DNA of 64,000 bases from Acorus gramineus (lineage: Eukaryota; Streptophyta; Magnoliopsida; Acorales; Acoraceae): contig CM060852.1 in assembly GCA_030737835.1 (NCBI GenBank), positions 19,825,868 through 19,889,867 on the forward strand, given 5' to 3'. A program made the position numbers and the translations under genes. Shown here piece by piece: positions 1 to 11,900 of the stretch. The notes under the pieces are model-generated. The model worked only from the letters and a program-made list of their open reading frames with translations, was not told the DNA's origin and did not search any database. How positions within the stretch are numbered: position 1 is the first letter of the stretch; the number at the start of each line of letters is the position of its first letter.

Positions 1-431
1 ATATAAAAAATAAAAGGGTTTTTTGCATGTATACCATAAAAAAATATGGTATTTATTTTGATACCACTAAAAATACCATATTTATTTTTATACCATTAGA
101 ATTTTTCTTAATGTAAAAATGTGTCACTCTTTTATCATTTTTAACCAAAATAAATCTTAACTATAGTTAGTTTTTTTTAACCAAGAAGCAAAAATGACAA
201 AAATAACCTTAACATATAATATTTTTTGTCATAATATAAATAATTAAACATAATAACCTAATTAATTTTATGTTCTTTCTAAATCAATCGTGAGAAATTC
301 AACTGTATTCCTTCTTTCCTTTTCTTCAAATCAAAATCTAATTTTTTAAAATTTTTATTTTGTAATATATATTATTAATTGTTCTCAAAATAATTTAACT
401 TCATTTTTACTAATGTAAGTATTAATAATTA
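1..431. other. AT-rich intergenic stretch, no gene seen
   Basis: Very AT-rich sequence with no credible reading frame. Positions 24-100 hold several short inverted copies of ATACCAT/ATGGTAT, which could be the worn end of a small transposon. The last nine bases (423-431, TAATAATTA) are the left target-site copy of the element that begins at 432. Confidence 0.6.
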
Positions 432-1765
432 GAGTGGTGATATCCAGGCCCCAAAATATAAGCCCCACTAACAAGCCCCATGAGGTGTCATCAACTTATT
501 GATTGTTATTAGTTGACTTGTTGACTTTTAAAAAATGGTAAAATGGCAAAATACAAATATTCATTCATTAAAAATCTCTCTCATTAACCCAAATCCCCCC
601 ATTTTCTCTTGAAATCCATTTAACCATTTCAAATTTTGAATTTTAAGATCCTTACCTAAATTACAATTGAACCTAAATTACACTAAAAAAGTTGAATATT
701 TATTGTATTCAAAATTAAATAAAAAACACATATGGTTACTATATGAATTAGTTACATCAAATACCTTTATTAAATATTTACATCTCTCACAACGATTTGT
801 TACATTTACATCAGAACTGTTACATTTACATAAATATAACAAACAATTTCATTTTCCTACCTAAATATTTTACATTCCATGCAATGTTTAAACAATTTAG
901 AAACAGATTATATTTTCAATAGTCAGTTACATTTTATAGAAAATGTCAAACACTTTTTTTATTGTGTGATACATTTAACAAACATATGTATTTGACTGTT
1001 ACAATAATAATAACTGTGACAAATATAAATTACTATTTACATTGAAACAAATGCAATACACGAATGAATGTTACATTCATAAATGTAACAAATATAAATC
1101 AATACATGCATGCGGTTGACTGTTACATTTACGAATGTAACAAAAATAATACAGATTTAAAAAATTACATTGTCAACAATGTAGCAGTAACATCAAACAA
1201 ACTACTCATATATAAAATGTAACGATATCGAGTGTTACATTTAGATATTGAAAAAAAACAAATCAAAATGTGATAAATGACATTCAATACATGAAAAAAA
1301 ATTGTGTTTAAATATTTAAAACAAAAAGCAAAACACAATTTTTTTACGAATCTAATAATGTCAAACCTGATCCGAGAGACATTGATGTGAGATCCAAATC
1401 GGAAAAAAAAAAAAACGATTTCGTGCCTTCTCCTCAAAAATAGAATTTCCGATTTGCTCACATGTATTCTTCATAAACAAAATCAATTCCGTAATGCAAA
1501 ACCTCCTCATTTCGCATACAAGACAGATTTTCAATTGTTTTAACATCAATGATTTCTCCGGTCCCTCTTAAATATTATTGCAAGATTTTAAGAATCCATT
1601 AATGGTGAATAAATACATAATTTTTAGAATTAAATGATACTCCACAATCATAGGGATACATGTTAAGGTAGTTATCAAGTAAATGGTATAATAGATAATG
1701 TACACTTGCCACATCATGGGGCCTGTGATGGGGCTTGAAAAATTGGGGCCTAGGAATCATTATTG
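432..1765. mobile_element. MULE-like non-autonomous DNA transposon, copy A
   Basis: The element is bracketed by an exact 9-bp direct repeat, TAATAATTA, at 423-431 and 1766-1774. A 9-bp duplication is the hallmark of Mutator-like elements. The left end reads GAGTGGTGATATCCAGGCCC and the right end, reverse-complemented, CAATAATGATTCCTAGGCCC. Both arms continue with spaced AAGCCCC and CCCCATGA blocks. The interior is AT-rich with many GTTACATTT/AAATGTAAC motifs and no long ORF, so it cannot encode a transposase. It is a diverged relative of copy B at 1791-3073 in the opposite orientation. Confidence 0.8.
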
Positions 1766-1889
1766 TAATAATTATTATATCTTTGCTAACAATAATGATT
1801 CCCAAGCCCCAACTTTCCATGCCACATCACAGACCCCATGATGTGGCAATAAGACATTACCTATCATACCCTTTAATTGATAACCACCT
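1666..1889. repeat. Centre of a large imperfect palindrome
   Basis: About 100 bp on each side of 1766-1790 are reverse complements (for example TTGCCACATCATGGGG against CCCCATGATGTGGCAA). On its own this looks like a hairpin MITE. It is better explained as the abutting ends of copies A and B, because each half ends at its own target-site duplication. Confidence 0.75.
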
Positions 1890-3073
1890 CTGAACAAGGA
1901 AAACCGTTTAATTTATTCCTAGGATTATGGAGATTTCATTAATTACTAACCTAATAATTTACGATGAACATATTCGTAGCAGTCCCAAAATTTTAATCCT
2001 GAGAAGTTTGAAAAACTGATTTGTTCTTTATCAAGTTGGATCTCCAACAATATCTTACGGATTAGGTTTGTCAATTATTTTTTTATCATTTTTTGATCTT
2101 ATTAAATGAAAGTCATATGATTTTTTAAATTAAATTTTTGATGATCAAATATTCAATCTATGTTACATGTTTCAATTCAGAAAATGAATTTTTTTTTATG
2201 TTTTGATCACTATTTCACACTTTTTTTTATATTTATTTCGTTATGATTTCATAAATGTAACTTTTAATATTGTTACATTTAATTGTTAATGGTTCGTGTG
2301 ATGTTTATATTAGACTCCCGAACTCGGATACTCATTTACACAATTTTGTTACATTTATAAATGTAACACTCTGAAATGTAACATTATCTCATGTTGTGCA
2401 TTTCTTTTAACAATGCAAATAGAAATGACGTATAAATGTAATAGTGAAGTACATACTTTAGCAGAGGATTCTGATACATTTTCTTTGGAAGGTAGTGGTG
2501 CACTAGAAATTGAAATACATGATTTCAAAGAGTAAATATAACTGTTTGACATTTAGGTAAATGTAATTGTTTGTTCCATCTATGTAAATGTATCAGTTTT
2601 TATATAAATGTAACAAATCGTTGTGAGAGATGTAAACATTTAAAAAATGTATTTGTAACTACCAATATAAAATGTAACTGTTTCATATGTTAACTATATG
2701 TGTTTTTTATTTAAATTTGAATACAATAAATACCTAGAAAAAATGGGTCGTTTGAAGGATTTTGATGAAAACATTTTCGATAATTTTTTGTGTAATCTAG
2801 GTTCAATTATAATTTAGGTAATGATTTCAAAATTCAAAATTTAAAATATGTAAATGGATTTTAAGATTCATATAGAAAAGTCATAACCGAATAGAGAAAA
2901 TGGAGGGATTTGGGTTAATGAGACAAATTTTTAATGAAGGGCAAATTTGTATTTTGCCATTTTACCATTTTTTGAAAAAGTCAACAAATCAAACAAATCA
3001 ACCAATCAAATGATGACATCTCATGAGGTTTGTGAGTGGGGCTTGTATTGTAGGGCCCGGGTATCATGACTCC
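1791..3073. mobile_element. MULE-like non-autonomous DNA transposon, copy B (inverted)
   Basis: Flanked by TTTGCTAAC (1782-1790) and TTTGCTAAT (3074-3082), a target duplication with one mismatch. Its termini match those of copy A: AATAATGATTCCCAAGCCCC on the left and, reverse-complemented, GGAGTCATGATACCCGGGCC on the right. Read on the minus strand, the body aligns with copy A through several landmarks, such as TTAACCCAAATCC, ACATCTCTCACAACG and GAGATCCAA. No coding capacity is visible. Only 25 bp, including target sites, separate it from copy A. Confidence 0.75.
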
Positions 3074-3082
3074 TTTGCTAAT

Positions 3083-4957
3083 AAGTAGTTTGTATGATTA
3101 ATTTTTATGTTTTTGAATTTTAGATGAAATTTATTATTTTCATGTTAAAATTAATATTTTTTATTTTTATAAATATTGTATTTGGTAAGGTTAATATGTA
3201 AAAAAAAAAAGAGAGGGTAATTTAGTCTTTTTTCTAAAACTTTAACGGTTTTAATAAAAATTTGGATGGAAGTTAACTATGATAATAAATATGTATAAGT
3301 TTTACATATTTTAATTGTATAAAAATAAATAAATTATTTAGAATGATATAAAATTAAATAACATGTTTTTTGTTTTCTTTTTTTTTGTAAAAAAAAAAAT
3401 CAAAATAAAATTTATGTGCGCTTATAATTGATTTTGGGATCTCGTCGTTAATGATGAGAATATATCATTGTTAATGGGAATGTGCATTTATTACACATAT
3501 AATTCCTTGTTTATTTCTTTTGAAATAGGGTTTCCTTTTGGGTTTCTTTTTCAATCACCCCACCATTTGTGGGTTTTGCATTAAAAAATATGGACGACAA
3601 CCGTGGATTCGTGATGTGATCGAGCGAGCGATCAATCAATCGGATGGTCTTATCGATTATTCTGTGCAACTCTTTCCACGTGGCAGAATCAAATGGGGGT
3701 TAAATATAATGATCTCACGTCTCGATAGCGTTTTGTAAAACTGATCTTTTATAATCGTTAGATTTAAAACTAATTCTGCAATAAGTTATATCTTTTTAAT
3801 TTTTTCAAATCGCATAAATATTATTTATCTAAAATCTGTTTGGTTGCACGATTACATAATCAGCTTCCTGCATCGTCAAACCAAATACTGCGTATATGTG
3901 TTCTTTTTTTTTTTTTTGGTAAATTAGTATGTGTTTAATTATTATTACTCATATTTTGTTCATTCTGAAATGATTCTAAAAGACACAGACGTTTACCTAT
4001 TTCATCATTTATAATCATGAAATGCAATATGAATCCAATAGAGAATTGAAACCACAGGACATGTTGGGTTTATATATCTTGCATTCCAATTTCTAGATCA
4101 CTAAAGAATAATTAAAGCTGTGGTGTTTTCTCAATGGTATAAAACAAATTTGAAAAAAAAAAAGAAAAAAAAAAGAGGATATTAGATTGTAAATCTGAAC
4201 TTAAATTATTTTTTTAAATTTATTATTATATTATTTAATATTTTGAAAAATCTTTTTTTTTTTAGAATAATAATAAATATCTTTTATTAATGAAATGTGA
4301 ATATTTGATTTTTAAAATCTCATTTAAGATTTTTAGGAGAATTGGTTGCCATTATGTATGGGATACTCTTTTGAATTAATAAAAAAATCATTCTTTTTTT
4401 GTTATCTTACTTGTGGATTGAAGGAATTCCTTATAAATTCAAAAATTTTATAAAATCTTGATGTAAATCAGATCTCATATAGTATATAGTTTGTCTCAAA
4501 TTAAACTCATTTTTATAGAATCTAAGAATGAGAGTCCGAAGTATTGTCCCATCACACAAGTTCTATAATATTGGATAAACTGATCTTATAAAAAAAAAAA
4601 ATCAGATTGTCTAATTTGTGTTGGACCTGGTCCCTATTTTTCAAACGGGTTGTTCTCCATCATCAGTGTACTGTGAGAGCGATCGCGCATGGAATTCTAC
4701 TACGTTCATTCTATTCAATAGTTAATGTACGCGTCGTATATATGTATTAGTCAACAAGATTCTGCAGATCAAATGCAAAAAGTGACAAAAGTGTGGAAAA
4801 GCATTGATCATAAACAGACACAGTCGTGATAGGTAGCACTTCGATTCTGTTCTATCTCTCCGCCCCCACCATCCACTAATAAAACCCAACCTCTCCCTAC
4901 CCCATCTCCACCATCTTATAACATCCACCCATCAAGAAATATCAGATAAAAAAAAAA
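3083..4957. other. Intergenic region upstream of the first LEA_2 gene
   Basis: AT-rich sequence with poly-A and poly-T runs and no supported gene. The short open frame at 3538-3738 has no recognisable content. The last 150 bp (about 4805-4957) become CT/CA-rich and AATAAAACCC at 4877 could serve as a weak TATA-like element. They probably contain the promoter and leader of the gene at 4958. Confidence 0.5.
3836..3886. repeat. Short solo copy of a GTTTGGTTG inverted-repeat MITE
   Basis: A 51-bp piece starts CTGTTTGGTTGCACGATTA and ends GCATCGTCAAACCAAAT, with CAGCTTCCTGCA inside. The same start, core and inverted end occur at 59767-59836. It is a miniature or deleted member of that family. Confidence 0.55.
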
Positions 4958-5626
4958 ATGGAAATAATGGGGGAGAACAAGGAGCAGATCAGGCCTATGT
5001 CCATCTTCCCCACCCACGATTCAGAGAACCCATCATCATCCAACAAGTCCCACGACATCATCCGTCGCCGCCGCCGCCGCCGCATCCTCTGCTGCAGCTC
5101 CGTCGCCGCCGCCACCGCCATCGTCGCCGTGGTGATCCTCGTCCTCGCCCTGACCGTCTTCAAGGTCAAGGAACCCATCATCACCATGAACTCCGTCAAC
5201 GTCCAGAGCTTCCAGTTATCCATGAACCCAATCAAGCTCAACCTCACCGTCATCGCCGACGTCTCCTTCAAGAACCCGAACGTCGTTACCTTCAGATACG
5301 GGAACACGACCACCACCATATCCTACCGTGGGTCCACCATCGGAGAGGTCTACGGTCCGTCTGGGGTGGCGCCGGCGCATCGGACGAAGAGGATGAACCT
5401 GACGATGGACGTGCTCGGGGATAAGCTACTAAAGTCACCGAGCCTGTTGACTGACGTGGCGTCGGGGTCGCTGGGGATGGGGTCGCTGACGATAATCGGG
5501 GGGAGGGTGAAGATCCTAGGTTTCATAAAGCACCACGTGGACGTCATCTTGAACTGTAGCTACAACTTCTCCGTCTCCACAAAGTCCATTCCTGACCACA
5601 GTTGCCAACAGCACCTCAAATTTTGA
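4958..5626 (+). CDS. LEA_2 / NDR1-HIN1-like membrane protein
   Basis: A single-exon gene for 222 residues. It begins with a polar, serine-rich tail, followed by a run of seven arginines (36-42), one hydrophobic span (about 47-68) and a LEA_2 domain with the family signatures DVSFKNPN (101-108) and a GGRVKILG segment near 181-188. This is the usual plan of NHL proteins: short cytosolic N-terminus, one membrane anchor, and a beta-rich domain on the outer face. Sequons at N95, N116, N147, N199 and N203 suggest glycosylation. Family members include NDR1 and YLS9, linked to plasma-membrane adhesion and defence or stress responses; the role of this copy is unknown. Methionines at residues 4 and 14 are alternative starts. 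GC content is high, as in the paralogue at 11901. Confidence 0.88.
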   Translation: MEIMGENKEQIRPMSIFPTHDSENPSSSNKSHDIIRRRRRRRILCCSSVAAATAIVAVVILVLALTVFKVKEPIITMNSVNVQSFQLSMNPIKLNLTVIADVSFKNPNVVTFRYGNTTTTISYRGSTIGEVYGPSGVAPAHRTKRMNLTMDVLGDKLLKSPSLLTDVASGSLGMGSLTIIGGRVKILGFIKHHVDVILNCSYNFSVSTKSIPDHSCQQHLKF

Positions 5627-7929
5627 TTCATTGGTATATATACTCAATGATTCTCGCTTTTGATACATATTTATATATACACATATATTAATTAGTTGGT
5701 ATTTGACTTTGGCTTGTTTTGATGTATGTTAGTATTTTGATTGGCTGTGTATGGTATGGATCATCTGTGCTATTATCGAGACACAATTGTGATTTTGAAT
5801 GGATGAATTCCAGAGATAGTGCCCGCCACGAACAACAAGTCAACAACACATGATATATAATTGGGAGGTTGGACTTTGATCGATATATAATATGCAGTCA
5901 CCTAAACTCGTATGGAACTATATATTATATAATAATAACTAAAAAGTGGCTGCAGATCAAATAGTTGGGGGGTGAAACACTTTCATCATTGCTAAAAGCA
6001 TGAGGCTATCAAGTGATTCGTTAAAAATTAAGGCGATAGAATCGCAGGTTTGGTGGGATTTGTTGAAGTGGGGAGGGGAAGGAAGGAGAGGGGTTGATGA
6101 GTTTTTTTTTATTTTATATAACTATCAAAAAGTTAATATACAACATTCACAAGAAGCAATCTAAGTTGCTCATCCAAATCTCTTAATGTATATAACATTG
6201 GAGAAACACATCTCCGAATCTTATCATTCCAGATATCTTCTCCGCACTGTGAACTTTGAGTTCTTTGAGCCATCTTGACTAGTTATTCAGTAATACATAC
6301 AACTAGTCGAAAAACCATTACAAACAGTCTCGAGAGGGGTTGGTGAGTGTGGTTGGTTGATTAAGGAGAGCAAAGATAATTTATAGAAGTTGAAAATGAG
6401 TCATATATGTGTATTGAATGGTGGGAATTCTACTTAAACGGTAATGATTAATTCTTAAATCGAGGTCCAAACCTTAGTATGTTGAAAAATCAAAATCATT
6501 AGAAAGTATATCAATCTTTTAAAACATTTTCTCAGCAGGTTTTGTGACCTTCACTGACTTTTCTCCATGAACAAACAGATTAATAGGCGTGCATGCACAC
6601 ACACATACACACACTCTCTTGCGTATTCACCAGTGCCACTGCTACAATTAGAAAGTACTAATTTTGTTCTTCACATGATGTCCATTCAATTTGATGTTTT
6701 TTTATCAGGATTCTCTATCTAAGAAGAAAAAGAAAATGAACACACACACACACCACTCTCTTGCGTATTCACCAGTGCTGTGCTGCTGCAAAGAGACGAG
6801 AGTTGCATCAAATTCCACAATCACGGTTTAATTCCTCCCAATTTTTTTGATTGTGATGAATAAACACTGTCATCTGTTATTGGTTTTATTACATAAAACT
6901 ACTTTAGATAAAGAGGAAAGATAAAATGAAGTCAAAAGAATGATAAACAAATACCAATAGTGAAGCAAGAAAACAGTTGGAAGGCCAGACTACTCACTCA
7001 ATGCAAAACAGATCACAATAATAATAAACAAGAAATCAAAAGAATGATAGACAGCCTGAATTTTAAACTATTGACTAAGCTGATCACGCTGCTCAGGATA
7101 ACCCTTTCTAAAATCAACAGTGATGCTAGGTTGAGTTAACACAAAAGTAGCAGGCCTGCATCCAAATTTGACAAAAACAAAAATAAAAGTGAATGCTCGG
7201 TTGACTGTATCATTTCTTAAAAAAAAAAAAAAAAAAATTGTATAAAGTGAATGTAGGTGTACATGAATGTATATGTACCTGTATGATATAATATCACGCG
7301 TGAGCTAAATGTAAACTAAAAACAAAACTTCGTGTAATATACCACTACTGTTTAAATACTCAACTCTGGCCCTCTGACAATTTTTTTATTTTTATTTTTT
7401 TTTGAGCAAAGATAGGCCATTTTATGACAACGATAGAGTTACGAATTGGTCCGAAGGTGGATAGTTGAGGAGGTGTAGAATAGGTTGGGTACAAGAGATT
7501 TGCACCCCACCAATACTAAGAGAAGTGGTGTATGGGGAGGGTGATGAAGATCCCCAAACAACAGGAAAAAAAAAAAAATTACATCACCAAAAAACTGGAT
7601 TACCACCCCAATATATGAAGTTCCCCCTCAGACAAATTAAGTTCAGGGATCTGCAGCGTTGCTTAATAAATTAAGCAGACAACATTATCTGGAGAACCTA
7701 TAGGATGTGACCGTCTCTTTCATCAAAAACTGGGGATGTGTGATTGCGGGGCCGAACAGGTCATGCTCGCGGGTGGAAACAAATCTCTTGTGACCTTACC
7801 TATCTATGTTTGCATTTTTCTTTTATCTCTATTCGGACCTATGGAACCTTTTTTCAAAGTTTATATATGGACCAACTTCCTCATAAAATTAATTAGGTAG
7901 GCCATGTGTCAAGTATACAATTAGGGGGT
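5627..7929. other. Intergenic, no gene recognised
   Basis: No supported gene. A 3' UTR for the LEA_2 gene probably occupies the first 200-300 bp. A CA-rich block with CACTCTCTTGCGTATTCACC occurs twice (about 6609 and 6755), a small local duplication. The stretch from 6120 to 6340 has the look of old repeat sequence, but I cannot classify it. Confidence 0.45.
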
Positions 7930-8544
7930 TTGCTCCAGTTGCAGATCGGTCAACATTCATTGGCCGGTACAAGAATCACGAAAAGTGAAATGTTTCATGT
8001 GGTTGGTGTTGCATTGAAGAATTGTTACCAAAACTCACACGGCAAAGTGATGTCCCTTGGACAATACGGATCGCCCACTGAGTCACAGTGCAGCAGAAAC
8101 TCTTGACCATCTGTTTTGTAGCTGCCCGACATCAGCACAGATTTGGCGCATCTTCGAGTGGCTCACAGGGAGAAAGCTCCGTTTTCATTTCGATGGAAGA
8201 TTTATAGGAGGCAGCACTGAGAATGAATAAAAAAAAAAGCAGATAGAATTCGCAGGGCTGGGTTCATTCTCCTCTCGATTATCCCAGCATTCCTTTGGGT
8301 GGCGATTTGGAGGTCAAAAAATGAAACAAGTCTTCAAGAGTACACACTTCTATTTTGAAAATCTCTCGGATTGGGATTGGGGTACTTTTATTGGTGGGGC
8401 ATTGTACATGTTATTGGAGGAGGATCAAATGGTGATATATTACTGAGTGATAGGCTGCTGTTGTGGGCAAGTAGTGGTCGAAATTTTTTATTCTATTGAA
8501 ATGAATATGCCAACAATTCTCTCAAAAAAAAAAATAAAAAAAAA
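7930..8544 (+). mobile_element. LINE (non-LTR retrotransposon) 3' end, dead
   Basis: One frame, broken by stops near 8014 and 8048, reads like the C-terminal zf-RVT domain of plant LINE reverse transcriptases: a KVKCFMWLVLH block, then AAETLDHLFCSCPTSAQIW (about 8090-8146) with the Cys/His pattern of that zinc-binding domain. The reading decays further on. The copy ends in an A-rich tail at 8524-8544, as expected for a LINE 3' end. The reverse transcriptase and endonuclease parts are absent, so this is a 5'-truncated insertion. Confidence 0.75.
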
Positions 8545-10673
8545 TTCGCCTTTGAAAACGGTTTCTTCTTTCCTTACTTCATCTGGGCATTCCGTGTTTA
8601 TTCAACCCTTCTGACCCATATATGCATAACTTGTTGGTTTTTTTAAATATTTTTTCAAAAATAAAATTTCAAAATTCTGTTTAACTAAAAAAATATTAAT
8701 ATATTTTGACTTCAAATATTTAATACTTCACATTATTTCAAATAATTATCGATTAGCTAAGTATAAGACTTGGATTAATATGGACAAGGGCTATAAGAAT
8801 ATAGTTGTGAATTAGACATGTGAATATGGACTTGACATGATTCATACATTTTGGTGGTGAGTAAGCACGCTGAACTCTATTAATTGTTAATTCATGTATT
8901 AACTTTGTAAGGTTTATGTGTGTAGTATTTTTATGATGAACATAGATTGGAATGAACTACATTTATGACAATGAATATGCATGTGTGAATTTTAAAGATG
9001 TACCTAGATGAATAAATGAACCTTTGCATGGAAAAATGAAGAGTCCCATACATGTAGTTTGAATTTGCCATCACCATTGATTATGAAACAATGAACCATG
9101 CATAGAATAATTACAAGTCCATTATTTCCTAATTGAATGGGTATTTTGAATTTGGAAAGGATTCTTGAACAACCTAGAAGTCTATATCAAGGGATTTATA
9201 TATGTCATTCTTTCTATCCAAGCCACAAATTGTGTATCCACTATCGACTAAAAGAAAGAGAATCTTGTGAGAGTTTGTGAGAGAGAGCCCTGATGTTCTA
9301 CTAATCTAGTAGCCCGAGTGTTTTTATAGTGATAAAGTTCTAAGCCCATTTCTGATTCCACCTGAGCGTACACTCTGTGTGGGCTTGCTGGATCCTGGGG
9401 TTGGTTTGCTTCATGACTTATGCATCCGGAGAAGCCGAATAACACCTTAAGCGTCGCAGCGGGTTTCGTTCATCCCTTCATTTCTCCCTCCTCTCTATTG
9501 TTTCAGTATTTTGTTTTACTGAATTTTTTGTATTTTACCCCATTTCCGTCTAATCCTGTAACATAACTAACTGTTGCAAATGGAATCTCGCACACAGCTC
9601 CTTTGAGAATTTCATATATACCTAATGAATAATGTTACGTCCAGTCTCATTTTCAGTCTCAATTTCAGACTACATGTGTTTTGAATTTGTTAAAAATAGT
9701 ATACTCATCTAATGAGATACATGTTTTTTATAAAAAAAAACGAAACATATACTCCAATGAATTGTATGGATGCATTTATAGAAATTATAAAAAAATTCTT
9801 TTGAAACATATGCTTTGTTAATGTGAATATGTGTCTTTAATTTTCTATCTATACGTATAAGAGTGGAATTGAAGCTGAAGATGAATTTTAGTGTAACAGG
9901 GCCCATATCTAATGAGATGGATCCAGTCTGAGTATTATCAGTTGTCTTCAGTCTTTAAATACATCTAAACAATTCGGCCCAATAGAGAGTAGGAGTTGTT
10001 ACTTGTCAGTGCATAATTGATAAGACACTGTACATACCGTTAAAGTAATTTCATTGGAATTTTTTTCTTTTTATTTGGATGGTGAACCCATTGACATCCA
10101 GAATATGGATGCACAGAATCATGCACTCAAATAATATAATGTACATGTTATTGACATGAAAGATTTTCTTTTTAAAAAATTTAAATTGCGTACATATTAA
10201 TCTTGGTGCGTACATTATGTAGAGATGGTGGTGGATGTGTTTACGGAGCGATCAGATTATCAGAAGAGGTCTAGAAAACAGTTTGCCACATAGGTTGAAG
10301 AATTTGGACAAATTTTAGGCCTTTAGTTATGTATTAACTAAGCAATTTTTGCCATCAGTACTTATTGTTACTTCCTATAGTCTCATAATATTAGTTCTTA
10401 ATGTTAGATTACTTCTTGTCATTTTTAATAATTTTTTGTACTTAATTTAGTTTAGTTTCTAATTGAATGTAATAAAGTTATTATAAGAGAACACTTGTAG
10501 CTAAAAACAGATTTTCTTTTTGTCCATAGTACTTAAGTATTTCTCCTTTTTTGAGTAATTTTTTTGGGAAATCTAACATTGGTTAGATCTTTATGTTATC
10601 GTTTCTCATTGTTTTAGTGCATGTACATTATTAATTGGATAAAGATTTAGTAAAGAAGAATATGATAAAAGAT
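8545..10673. other. Intergenic, no gene recognised
   Basis: AT-rich with no supported gene. Positions 9240-9470 are less AT-rich and hold open frames on the minus strand, but no family is recognisable. The motif ATCTAATGAGAT appears near 9706 and 9908 and may be remnant repeat sequence. Confidence 0.4.
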
Positions 10674-10676
10674 TTA

Positions 10677-10904
10677 TGGCCCGCTTGGTTCCGCTTTTTT
10701 AAAACGATTTCATTTTTAATTAAGTAGAAAACTAAAAAGTGTTGTCAAACGCATTTTAAAAAACTGGCTTAATTAAAAAGCTACTTTCAGCTTTTAGTGT
10801 AAAAAATTTAATTTTTAAAAATTGAATTTTTTTTTTCTAAGAATCAAGTAAATTTAAACGACTTTATTCAAAATCTTATTTTCATACGTGTTTCTAAACA
10901 GACC
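10677..10904. mobile_element. Small MITE, probably PIF/Harbinger type
   Basis: The left end is TGGCCCGCTTGGTTCCGC and the right end, reverse-complemented, is GGTCTGTTTAGAAACACG, an imperfect inverted pair of the common GGCCCGTTTGGTT type. TTA stands at 10674-10676 and 10905-10907, fitting the 3-bp duplication of PIF/Harbinger elements. There is one unpaired base at the left end. No coding capacity. Confidence 0.5.
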
Positions 10905-11046
10905 TTAAAAGCACGAGAATCATCCTTTCAAACCTCAATGAAAAGTGATGGGATATAGTCACGTCTTATTTTAAATGATTTAAATGTGTTTGATTAAAAA
11001 TTAATTATTATTTTGATTACACGATCAGAAGTACTCTCAACCCTTA

Positions 11047-11545
11047 GGCCTAGTTTGATAAATGGATAAATTTTTAGGATAAGTTAACCTAATTTATGAA
11101 GATAAAAAAATCACTATTTTTATCTAAATTTGCATTTGATAATGCTTTTTATTATCCTCATTTTTTATTTTCTTATCCTCAATCTTACATTTGGATCAAA
11201 TATGGGATAACTTCAAATAATTTTAAAAAATATCAAATCTATCATTCCTATTAATGGGGCATTAATATTGTTTAGTGGAGCACATTCTTTATTTTTTTAG
11301 TTTTTATTTATTTTCTTGAAAAAGTTAGTAATAAATGTTATTCTAATTTTATAAAATTGGAATAAAAAATTGGGACAAAGTCTGTTCTACCTTTTACCCA
11401 GAACAAACTATCCATATTTTTTATCTTAAAATGTAGACAATTGTCAATACTTTATCCCTATTTTTTTTTATGCTATATAGAATAACAAGTGATTTAATTC
11501 AATTTTTTTTTATCTTAACTCTTTATCTCCATGACAAACTAGTCC
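11047..11545. mobile_element. Tourist-like (PIF/Harbinger) MITE
   Basis: A 499-bp AT-rich element with ends GGCCTAGTTTGATAAATGG and, reverse-complemented on the right, GGACTAGTTTGTCATGGAG. It is flanked by TTA on both sides (11044-11046 and 11546-11548), the standard target duplication of this superfamily. It carries no ORF and lies 355 bp upstream of the second LEA_2 start codon, so it borders that promoter. Confidence 0.7.
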
Positions 11546-11900
11546 TTAGTAAATAATTTAAATTTAGAGTCAACCCAATGGCCGGCTGATCATGTGATGG
11601 TCAAGGAAACCGTGCCCTTCATTAATGAAGACAATATATATTCAAACGAAAATGTCAAAATCCATGGTTTCAGCGGCCACGACTCTCAAACAGAGACCAA
11701 ACAAGTGTTCTTTCTTTTGACTATGTCCCCTAGCAACATAACGATCTAACAACATTCACACATAAGTTACATAATAATAAATTTGATCATACTCTATATA
11801 TAAACCCCAAATCATCATATATATATACATACATATTCTCCCCCACAAAACAAATTAAACCGAAACAAATCAAGAAATCGATCCCAATCAAGTCTCAGCC
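11546..11900 (+). promoter_or_regulatory. Promoter and leader of the second LEA_2 gene
   Basis: TATATATAAA at 11795-11804 is a good TATA box about 97 bp before the ATG. A TTGAC W-box core sits at 11717-11721; WRKY factors bind this motif in defence-responsive promoters, but a single copy is weak evidence. The leader is A-rich, and the start context is CAGCCATGG. Confidence 0.55.

Noticed and set aside
1666..1889. Stand-alone hairpin MITE
   Set aside because: Each half ends at a different target duplication belonging to the larger flanking elements, so the hairpin is a junction rather than an element.
4942..5547. Minus-strand ORFs opposite the first LEA_2 gene
   Set aside because: Antisense shadows. 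The plus frame has clear LEA_2 signatures and a membrane span.
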